NCBI GenBank assembly: GCA_964492235.1
Contig: CAZBJQ010000043.1
Span: 1 to 19,523 of the forward strand
Source: PFL42 sp964492235
Lineage (GTDB): Bacteria; Chloroflexota; Anaerolineae; Anaerolineales; E44-bin32
Length of the DNA: 19,523 bases
Direction: 5' to 3'
This document shows, in pieces, positions 7,433 through 13,367 of the stretch. A program made the translations under genes and the position numbers. The notes below the pieces were generated by a model. That model was not told the origin of the DNA. It searched no databases and was given only the letters and a program-made list of their open reading frames with translations. How positions within the stretch are numbered: the first letter of the stretch is position 1; every line of letters begins with the position of its first letter.

Positions 7433-8527
7433 CTACCAGCCGCGGGCGGAGGCCTCCTGGCGCAAGGCGACAAAGGCGGGTTTGTCCCGCCCATCCGGGC
7501 TGCGCAGGCCAAGCGTACCAAGGAACGCGGCGAAGTTGCGGGTGCGCAACCCGTAGTAGTCGAGGTATCCATCCACCCTTTCGACGGAAAGGTCGTGCAG
7601 CCAGGTGAAGGTGACCAGTGGGATCTGTTCGGCGTGAGCGTCCCAGGCGCGGAACACCTCGCGGATGAAGCGTGCCTGCTGCTCGTCTGAACTGCCCAGC
7701 CGTACGCTGGAAGGGTAGCCGACCTCGAGCAAGTAGACCGGCTTCGGCGAGGCTAGGGAGGCCAGGGCGGAAAAGTCCTCGGAAACGACGGACGGATCGT
7801 GCACCGAACCATCGGCCCTTAGCGGATAGTAGGTGGCAAGGATCACATCGCTGTGCTGGTTGATGCGCTGCATGCACTTTCGGCTGCTGCCCAGCAATCC
7901 GCTCGTGGTGGCCTTGGCCCCCACCAATAGCCCGGGCCGGAGCGAGCGGGCGAAGGCGGAGGTCGCCTCGAAGAACCGCTCGTAGGCTGCGCAACTGGGG
8001 GAGTCATCGCCCAGGTAAACATCGACCTCATTCCCGATAGCCAGGACAGTGAGGTCAGTCTCTGGTAGCTTGGCGAAGGCGTAGGCCAACAACTGGTTGA
8101 ACCGCTCGACCAGGCGAGGGCCGTCGAAGGCGTGTTGTGTCAGATCGGACGGAACGCGCCGGATGTTGGTGTCGATCGGCCCAATCATCAGGGCGAGCGG
8201 GGTGGCGTTGGCCGGGTAGTACAGGTTGGCAATCGCCAGGTAGTCGGGCTCGGGGTGGAATTCGCCGGGGGCGGTTTCGATGCTATCCCAGGGTAGCGAT
8301 AGGCTGACGGCCTGGGCGCCGACCTGCCTGGCCAGACGGAAGGCCGAATCGTAGTCGCCGTCGGAGGCCTCATTCACATCGATCGCAAGGATGCGACCGC
8401 CTCGCCCAAGTGGAGGTTCGGTGGTCCCTGAAGAGGGGGGCGGCGCCGGCGCGTTGGACGAGCCACAGGCAACGCTTGTCAGGATCAGGCTGGCGAAACA
8501 CAACCCAAACGCTCGGCTAGGATGCAT
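7433..8527 (-). CDS. Lipoprotein with glycoside-hydrolase-like (clan A type) TIM barrel
   Basis: The protein has 364 residues from ATG 8527, chosen because GAGGG lies 6 nt upstream; an ATG two codons earlier (8533) abuts that site. The N-terminus is a signal peptide, LCFASLILTSVACGSS, with the lipidation cysteine at residue 21, then a Pro/Ser-rich tether. The rest resembles a clan-A glycosidase barrel. AIGNEVD places an Asn-Glu pair (E167) at the end of strand 4 as acid/base. YLLEVGYPSS places a second Glu (E268) at strand 7 as nucleophile. SLPWDSIE and ILATYYPL are typical barrel strands. It is probably an extracellular, membrane-tethered beta-glycosidase or glucanase-like enzyme, but the family and substrate cannot be named by eye. 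The membrane-protein gene 8653-9663 lies upstream on the same strand. Confidence 0.7.
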   Translation of the reverse strand: MHPSRAFGLCFASLILTSVACGSSNAPAPPPSSGTTEPPLGRGGRILAIDVNEASDGDYDSAFRLARQVGAQAVSLSLPWDSIETAPGEFHPEPDYLAIANLYYPANATPLALMIGPIDTNIRRVPSDLTQHAFDGPRLVERFNQLLAYAFAKLPETDLTVLAIGNEVDVYLGDDSPSCAAYERFFEATSAFARSLRPGLLVGAKATTSGLLGSSRKCMQRINQHSDVILATYYPLRADGSVHDPSVVSEDFSALASLASPKPVYLLEVGYPSSVRLGSSDEQQARFIREVFRAWDAHAEQIPLVTFTWLHDLSVERVDGYLDYYGLRTRNFAAFLGTLGLRSPDGRDKPAFVALRQEASARGW

Positions 8528-8614
8528 GACCATCCCTCACCACAAGCGTGCTTCCCCGGCCGGCCGTGGGTCAGGGATCAGAAACGGCTGCAGCCGCGCA
8601 CCCCTGTCGATACA

Positions 8615-8630
8615 GGCAGGCTCTCCTGCC
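8615..8630 (-). terminator. Short hairpin downstream of the membrane protein gene
   Basis: A perfect GGCAGG/CCTGCC stem with a 4-nt loop begins 22 nt after the stop of the membrane protein gene on the minus strand. There is no T-tract, so it could equally be an mRNA 3'-end stabiliser or chance. A 12-bp palindrome, CGGCTGCAGCCG, lies nearby at 8585-8596. Confidence 0.25.
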
Positions 8631-8652
8631 AGATCCCGCTTCACTCCGCCGG

Positions 8653-9663
8653 TCAAGCATGGATGGCAACTTCGGCGCCAGCCTCTTCGCCGGATCGTTT
8701 GGCCGCAGTCGGCTTGTGCAAGCGGCGGGCCAGCCACACCAGAAATGTACCCACAGCCAGGGCGACCAGGGCGAGGCCAGATCGGTTGTCCGAAGTCTGG
8801 CGATCGAGTTGAGTCAGTGGGGCCAGCAGGATGAAGAATGACAGGCAGCCGGCAGCGACAGCCAAACGGTGCATGTCCGACCAGGACGGATGGGCGGCCG
8901 AGCGTGCGCAGGCGCGTCCGACGACAAGCGCCAGCCCGAGCATGAGGGCGAGGGTGACTCCGGGCGGCAAGGGCGTGTTGGGCAGGACCCACAGGGTGAC
9001 GAAGAGGCCAATCGTCGCCAGCAAGGCGTGCAGCAGGACCCGCCCTGGCCGCCCAAGGCGCCGTGGGGCAGAAAGCGTGAAGGTGGATGGAAGCCGTCTC
9101 GCCAGCAGAATGAGTGCCGTGATAGCGCCCCCGGCCAGCAGCAGATGGAACGGCGAGGGGCGGAACGGTGTCAGGAACAGGTTGCAGAACAGAACGACAA
9201 TCGCCGGCACGGCTCCCCAAAGCCGGATGGCCCGGCCCCCGAGCCATGGCTGGCCGCGCTGCTGGGGGAAGAGCAGCGCGGTGAGCAGGATCGGTATGCC
9301 GATGCTGAACACGGCATGATACAGGCTCAGACCGACCGACCACACCCAGTTGACCCCGGCCCATCGACCATACACTCCGAGCGGGCCGAGGTCTACCCAG
9401 GCAGGATCGAAGAAACTCTTGACAGCCAGGCCCTCTTCGAGGATGCCGTAAGCCAGGCCGAGGCACAGGATGGTCGGCCAGCCCTTCTTCCAACGGAAGG
9501 CGGTTTCCCGGATCAGCAGCGCCCCGCTTCCGTAGAAGGCCGTCAGCAGCAGGAACGTGAAGGGGTTGAAGAACTCGGCCGGTGGAGCGGACCCAGACAG
9601 CAGCTCGGCTATCACCGGCGAGAGGAAGTACAGCACCGCCGCGGGTCGCAACAGGCGTTGCAT
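8653..9663 (-). CDS. Polytopic membrane protein of unknown function
   Basis: The protein has 336 residues from ATG 9663, which has a perfect AAGGAGG 5 nt upstream; an earlier in-frame start (9795) would add a non-hydrophobic tail without such a site. I count roughly nine or ten hydrophobic segments (about 8-24, 34-52, 63-80, 102-131, 148-166, 171-189, 208-227, 234-250, 267-283, 297-312), then a charged cytoplasmic tail. Conspicuous polar motifs inside the membrane region are SPVIAELLSG (15-24), IRETAFRW (51-58), GILEEGLAVKSFFDP (73-87) and GVNWVWSVGLSLYHAVFS (103-120). The paired glutamates recall CPBP/CAAX-type proteases (EExxxR), but the Arg and the downstream His motif of that family are not in the right places, so I do not assign it. 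It is divergent from the iron-uptake operon. Confidence 0.65.
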   Translation of the reverse strand: MQRLLRPAAVLYFLSPVIAELLSGSAPPAEFFNPFTFLLLTAFYGSGALLIRETAFRWKKGWPTILCLGLAYGILEEGLAVKSFFDPAWVDLGPLGVYGRWAGVNWVWSVGLSLYHAVFSIGIPILLTALLFPQQRGQPWLGGRAIRLWGAVPAIVVLFCNLFLTPFRPSPFHLLLAGGAITALILLARRLPSTFTLSAPRRLGRPGRVLLHALLATIGLFVTLWVLPNTPLPPGVTLALMLGLALVVGRACARSAAHPSWSDMHRLAVAAGCLSFFILLAPLTQLDRQTSDNRSGLALVALAVGTFLVWLARRLHKPTAAKRSGEEAGAEVAIHA

Positions 9664-9814
9664 CGCAGCCTCCTTCCGTTGGGTTGGCTCTTCATCCACG
9701 TTTACAGGCGACTCCAGGTGGTAGTTGCAGCCCCGCCCGGCAGCAGCAGCCTCCTCATCAGGGCCAGGAGCGCCCACAACGGGTGCCATTCCCACCTCAG
9801 ATTGCCCCTTGAAA

Positions 9815-9834
9815 TTTAGGCAAGACTAATATAG
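9815..9834 (+). promoter_or_regulatory. DtxR-family operator-like box
   Basis: TTAGGCAAGACTAATATAG (9816-9834) matches the DtxR/IdeR consensus (TTAGGTTAGCCTAACCTAA, from memory) at 13 of 19 positions, including the TTAG...CTAA arms (9816-9819 and 9826-9829). It overlaps the presumed -10 TAATAT, so a bound repressor would block RNA polymerase. Its location before a gene encoding a DtxR-type protein suggests autoregulation. Confidence 0.45.
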
Positions 9835-9842
9835 GATTGATT

Positions 9843-9854
9843 ACCAAGATTGGT
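9843..9854 (+). promoter_or_regulatory. Second palindrome in the feo promoter
   Basis: ACCAAGATTGGT has perfect 5-bp arms around GA. It lies just downstream of the expected transcription start. It is a possible regulator site or RNA hairpin of unknown meaning. Confidence 0.3.
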
Positions 9855-9873
9855 CTCCAACACTAGGGAAAAG

Positions 9874-9928
9874 CCCCGCCGGAGATAGACCTGCGGGGAG
9901 TGAACGCCCTTCTGCGGGAGCCCCGCAG
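9874..9928 (+). promoter_or_regulatory. Alternative hairpins in the feo leader (attenuator-like)
   Basis: Four short segments can pair in two exclusive ways. A 9874-9879 (CCCCGC) pairs with part of B 9891-9898 (CTGCGGGG), together with C 9912-9918 (CTGCGGG) pairing D 9922-9928. Alternatively B pairs perfectly with all of D (9921-9928, CCCCGCAG). D ends 2 nt before the ribosome binding site AAGGAG (9931-9936), so the choice of fold could alter translation. No known riboswitch class is recognised. Confidence 0.35.
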
Positions 9929-9941
9929 GCAAGGAGAGGCA

Positions 9942-10955
9942 TTGATCGAACCACAGATCGCTCTGGGTATCGCCGTTGCCCTGGCAGCCGGGCTCTACCT
10001 CCTGTTCCGTCCGCAACGCGGAGTGGTGGCGCGCTGGCGGCGATCGCGGCTGCTCAGTGAACGAATCCGGCGCGAGGACGCCCTCAAGCACATCCATCAG
10101 TTCGAGATGGATGGCGACCACCCGACGCTGCAAAGCCTGTCAGGCGCCCTGCAGCTGCCCGCTGACGAGGCGACAAGCGTGCTTTCCGGCTTGGAGGCAG
10201 ATGAATTAGTGGTGCTCAAGGGGACGGAGTTCAGCCTGACGCCGGTCGGACGGCAGTTGGCGCTGCACATCCTGCGGGCCCATCGCCTGTGGGAAAGCCA
10301 CCTGGCGCTCGAAACCGGCTATCCCGCGACGGAGTGGCATGACCAGGCAGATGATGTCGAGCACCGGCTAACCGAAGATGAGTTGAACGCCCTGGACGCC
10401 CGGCTGGAACATCCCGGGCGTGATCCCCACGGAGATCCCATTCCCACTGTGGATGGCAATCTCGTCCGCCATGGCGGGGTTCCGCTAACGGCGGCTGAGA
10501 TCGATGTCCCCCTGCGGGTGGTCCATCTTGAGGATGAACCCGCCGTCGTCTTCGCCCAGCTTGTGGCCGAGGGGTTACATGCCGGGATGGAGATCCGGCT
10601 GATCGAACAGACGCCGCATCGAGTGCGTTTTTGGGCGGGCGGAGATGAGCATGTGCTGGCGCCGATCGTCGCCAGCAGCATTGCCGTCCAGCCACAGGCG
10701 GTGCCGACGATGGAAGCAGCGCCGGTCGAGACGCTCGAGGATCTGAATCCCGGTGAACAGGCGATGGTATTGCGGATCTCGCCCGCCTGCCGCGGGGTGG
10801 AGCGCAGGCGTTTGCTGGATCTGGGACTGCTGCCGGGAACCGTAGTTGGGGCCGAGTTTGTCAGTCCGAGCGGTGATCCCACCGCCTATCGGGTTCGTGG
10901 CGCCAGCATTGCACTGCGGGATGTTCAAGCTCGATTCATCGAAATCCAAAGATAA
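9942..10955 (+). CDS. Membrane-anchored DtxR-type regulator fused to two FeoA domains
   Basis: The start is TTG 9942, with AAGGAG 5 nt upstream; an in-frame GTG at 9900 lies in the hairpin leader. The product has 338 residues. Residues 6-22 (IALGIAVALAAGLYLLF) are hydrophobic and followed by RPQRGVVARWRRSR, so a single membrane anchor with the rest cytosolic is predicted. Residues about 45-101 form a winged helix of MarR/DtxR type. Residues 111-170 are the DtxR dimer and metal domain with ligands H114, E118, H133, D137, E140 and H141, equivalent to DtxR H79/E83/H98/C102/E105/H106, so Cys102 is replaced by Asp. Two SH3-like FeoA domains follow at about 181-248 and 263-336 (LLDLGLLPGTVVGAEF is typical). 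It should sense Fe2+ or Mn2+ and control or assist the FeoB pair encoded just downstream. Confidence 0.85.
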   Translation: MIEPQIALGIAVALAAGLYLLFRPQRGVVARWRRSRLLSERIRREDALKHIHQFEMDGDHPTLQSLSGALQLPADEATSVLSGLEADELVVLKGTEFSLTPVGRQLALHILRAHRLWESHLALETGYPATEWHDQADDVEHRLTEDELNALDARLEHPGRDPHGDPIPTVDGNLVRHGGVPLTAAEIDVPLRVVHLEDEPAVVFAQLVAEGLHAGMEIRLIEQTPHRVRFWAGGDEHVLAPIVASSIAVQPQAVPTMEAAPVETLEDLNPGEQAMVLRISPACRGVERRRLLDLGLLPGTVVGAEFVSPSGDPTAYRVRGASIALRDVQARFIEIQR

Positions 10956-10958
10956 GGT

Positions 10959-11819
10959 GTGGTGGTTGTGGACAACAAGCAATCCAAGCTTCCCGCTTCG
11001 GCGTGTGAGACCTGCCCGGCACACAATGCGGCCAACCTGCTGAAGCTGGGCGTGGACATGCAGGATTGGGATTATGTGGTCGCCCTGGCCGGGAATCCCA
11101 ACACGGGCAAGAGCACCGTCTTCAATGCCCTCACCGGTTTGCGTCAGCATACCGGCAACTGGCCGGGCAAGACCGTCACTCGTGCCGAGGGTGGCTTCGA
11201 GTATGGAGGCCACCGCTTCAAGCTGGTTGACCTTCCGGGAACGTATTCGCTCCTCTCCACCTCGATCGATGAGGAGATCGCCCGGGATTTCATCCTGTTC
11301 GGCCAGCCGGATGTGACCGTCGTGGTTGTCGATGCCACTCGGCTCGAGCGCAATCTCAATCTGGCCTTGCAGGTGTTGGAGATCACCGATCGGGCTGTGA
11401 TCTGCCTCAACCTGATGGATGAAGCCCGGCGGCATGGCCTTCAGGTTGATGAGCGAAGGTTGGCGCGCGACCTTGGCGTACCGGTCGTGCCGACGTCCGC
11501 CCGCTCTCGAGAAGGCCTGGAAGCTCTGCTAACCGCCATTCGTCAAGTGGCCAGCGGGGAGTTCGCCGGCAAGCCTCAACGGATTCGGCAGCTTTCCGCC
11601 GAGATCGAAGCGGCCGTGCGCGATCTGGCCGGCCAGATCGAGGAGGCCTTCCCGGGGATTCCCAATGCCCGCTGGGTGGCGCTGCGGCTTCTGGACGGCG
11701 ACGAGCGCATAGCGGAAGCCGTCCGCCGGGGAGAGCTGGGAGAACTGGCCGGGGGCGCCGCCGAGGGTGTCGATCGATCACCATCCCAGGGGCCCATTCG
11801 GCAGGAGGTTCCGGCATGA
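10959..11819 (+). CDS. feoB: FeoB N-terminal GTPase, separate polypeptide
   Basis: The 286 residues contain the FeoB G domain and its helical insertion. G1 is GNPNTGKS (45-52). The FeoB-specific switch HTGNWPGKTV (64-73) follows, then G3 DLPG (91-94), G4 NLMD (151-154) and G5 SARSREG (180-186). The protein ends in a low-complexity tail instead of continuing into membrane helices. An N-terminal CETCPAHNAANL motif (C16, C19) precedes the G domain and could bind metal. GTP hydrolysis is expected to gate Fe2+ import through the permease encoded next. Three GTG codons (10959, 10962, 10968) compete as start; AAGG at 10954-10957 overlaps the stop of the previous gene. The last of these may be best spaced, but I keep the longest. 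The genes are separated by only 3 nt, so co-transcription is near certain. Confidence 0.9.
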   Translation: MVVVDNKQSKLPASACETCPAHNAANLLKLGVDMQDWDYVVALAGNPNTGKSTVFNALTGLRQHTGNWPGKTVTRAEGGFEYGGHRFKLVDLPGTYSLLSTSIDEEIARDFILFGQPDVTVVVVDATRLERNLNLALQVLEITDRAVICLNLMDEARRHGLQVDERRLARDLGVPVVPTSARSREGLEALLTAIRQVASGEFAGKPQRIRQLSAEIEAAVRDLAGQIEEAFPGIPNARWVALRLLDGDERIAEAVRRGELGELAGGAAEGVDRSPSQGPIRQEVPA

Positions 11820-13255
11820 GCGTATCGACGGCGGATCGGCGAGGCCGGCTGCTGGCGACTGCCCAGGCGCTGCGCTGGCAGATCGGCGGCCATATCCATG
11901 AGGGCGTGGTCGAGTCGGTCTACACCGAAGCGGCGCGCCTGGCGGATCGGTCGGTCACCCGCCCGGGCGAGAAGCAGCGTTTCGATCTCGATCGCTCGCT
12001 AGACCGCATCGTCACCAGCCGGATGTGGGGCTTTCCGCTCATGATCGGGCTTTTCGCCCTGATCTTCTGGCTCACCATCACCGGCGCCAACTACCCGTCC
12101 CAGTTTTTGTCCTCGCTGTTGATCGGCACGGTCTATCCGGCGCTGCACGAACTGGCCGCAATGATGAACCTGCCGTGGTGGCTGAGCGGCCTGCTGATCG
12201 ACGGCATGTACCTGGCCACGGCCTGGGTGGTGAGCGTGATGCTCCCGCCGATGGCCATCTTTTTCCCGCTGTTCACGCTGCTGGAGGACTTTGGCTATCT
12301 GCCCCGGGTGGCCTTCAACCTGGATAACCTGTTCAAGAAGACCGGGGCGCACGGCAAGCAATCCCTGTCGATGATGATGGGGTACGGTTGCAACGCCGCC
12401 GGGGTGATTGCCACTCGGATCATTGACAGCCCGCGTGAGCGGCTGATCGCCATCATCACCAACAACTTTGCTTTGTGCAACGGCCGCTGGCCGACCCAGA
12501 TCCTGCTGGCAACGATCTTCATCGGTGCCCTGGCACCCCTCTACCTTGCCGGCGCGGTCGCAGCCGCAACTGTGGTAGGCGTGACCATGCTCGGGGTGGG
12601 GTTGACCTTCGCCATCAACCTGCTGCTCAGCCGCAACTGGTTGAAGGGCGAGGTCTCGACCTTCAGCCTGGAACTTCCGCCCTACCGGCCTCCGCGGGTG
12701 TGGCAGACAATCTACACCTCGGTCATCGACCGTACGCTCTACGTGCTGTGGAGGGCAGTCGTATTTGCCCTGCCCGCTGGAGCGGTGATCTGGCTGATCG
12801 CCAACATCACCATCAACGGCCTGAGTCTGGCCGAATACGCCGTCAACTTCCTGAATCCGTTCGGCCTGCTGCTGGGGATGAACGGGGTGATCCTGCTGGC
12901 CTATGTCGTCGCCATCCCCGCCAATGAGATCGTGATCCCGACCGTCCTGATGCTGACCGCACTCATGCTGGGCGCCCAGGGTGTGGGAGCGGGCGCCGGT
13001 GTGATGTTCGACACCGGATCCACCCTGGCGACGAGGAGCATCCTTGTGGCAGGCGGCTGGACCGTGCTGACCGCGGTCAACGTGATGCTGTTCAGCCTGA
13101 TCCACAATCCGTGCAGCACCACGCTGTACACCATCTACAAAGAGACCGGCAGCCGCAAGTGGACGGCTGTATCTGCCCTGCTGCCGGTGGCCATGGGCTT
13201 CACGGCGACGTTCCTGGTGGCGCAGATCTGGCGATTGGTCGGGCCCCTGCTCTAA
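11816..13255 (+). CDS. feoB: FeoB C-terminal Fe2+ permease, separate polypeptide
   Basis: The 479 residues match the membrane half of FeoB. A short soluble lead (1-70) ends in the helix before TM1 (FDLDRSLDRIVTSRMWGFP). The gate motifs follow: LEDFGYLPRVAF (156-167), MMGYGCNAAGVIATR (187-201) with C192, and NNFALCNGRWP (216-226) with C221. The second gate half lies around 345-375 (NPFGLLLGMNG; IPANEIVIP), and the end is NPCSTTLYTIYKETGSRKW plus a last helix. It should form the inner-membrane Fe2+ path. The ATG lies in an ATGA overlap with the GTPase gene, and AGGAGG (11803-11808) sits 7 nt upstream, so it is initiated in its own right and translationally coupled. The natural start codon and ribosome binding site argue against a sequencing frameshift. 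Confidence 0.92.
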   Translation: MSVSTADRRGRLLATAQALRWQIGGHIHEGVVESVYTEAARLADRSVTRPGEKQRFDLDRSLDRIVTSRMWGFPLMIGLFALIFWLTITGANYPSQFLSSLLIGTVYPALHELAAMMNLPWWLSGLLIDGMYLATAWVVSVMLPPMAIFFPLFTLLEDFGYLPRVAFNLDNLFKKTGAHGKQSLSMMMGYGCNAAGVIATRIIDSPRERLIAIITNNFALCNGRWPTQILLATIFIGALAPLYLAGAVAAATVVGVTMLGVGLTFAINLLLSRNWLKGEVSTFSLELPPYRPPRVWQTIYTSVIDRTLYVLWRAVVFALPAGAVIWLIANITINGLSLAEYAVNFLNPFGLLLGMNGVILLAYVVAIPANEIVIPTVLMLTALMLGAQGVGAGAGVMFDTGSTLATRSILVAGGWTVLTAVNVMLFSLIHNPCSTTLYTIYKETGSRKWTAVSALLPVAMGFTATFLVAQIWRLVGPLL

Positions 13256-13351
13256 CCCACAGCCGCGACCGGGCCGGACGGGTGCCGCTGAGAACTAAGA
13301 CTGCGGGGTGCGTTCCTCTGATGTCTCGCAGCCGCCGTCTCCTCGAAGTGG

Positions 13352-13358
13352 TTACAAT
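13352..13358 (+). promoter_or_regulatory. Promoter -10 for the helicase gene, near-leaderless
   Basis: TTACAAT with the hexamer TACAAT at 13353-13358 lies only 9 nt before the ATG at 13368. Transcription would start about 3 nt before the codon, so the mRNA would be almost leaderless. No Shine-Dalgarno is seen, which agrees with this. No -35 is obvious. Confidence 0.4.
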
Positions 13359-13367
13359 CCTGTCCTG

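Larger units (their letters stand above)
9664..9941. promoter_or_regulatory. Divergent intergenic region controlling the feo operon
   Basis: These 278 nt lie between the membrane protein gene and the DtxR-FeoA gene. The stretch 9802-9854 is strikingly AT-rich for this window and holds the operator-like sites and the likely -10 TAATAT (9827-9832), with TTGCCC (9802-9807) as a poor -35 at 19 bp. The part 9864-9941 folds into alternative hairpins. I see no specific promoter for the minus-strand gene in 9664-9801. Confidence 0.5.

Noticed and set aside
8653..9663. Assignment as CPBP/CAAX intramembrane protease
   Set aside because: EEGL lacks the EExxxR pattern and the second conserved motif is not found.
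8869..9819. 316-codon plus-strand frame opposite the membrane protein gene
   Set aside because: Very Gln/Arg/Glu-rich and without features; the minus strand has a perfect ribosome site and hydrophobic helices.
10967..10975. Another DnaA-box sequence (TGTGGACAA, minus strand)
   Set aside because: A lone match inside the start of the FeoB GTPase coding region with no companions; expected by chance.
11999..13105. Long open frame (368 codons) on the minus strand opposite the FeoB permease
   Set aside because: Rich in Gln, His, Asp and Gly, with no domain or ribosome binding site, and it mirrors codon bias of the real gene; an antisense shadow.
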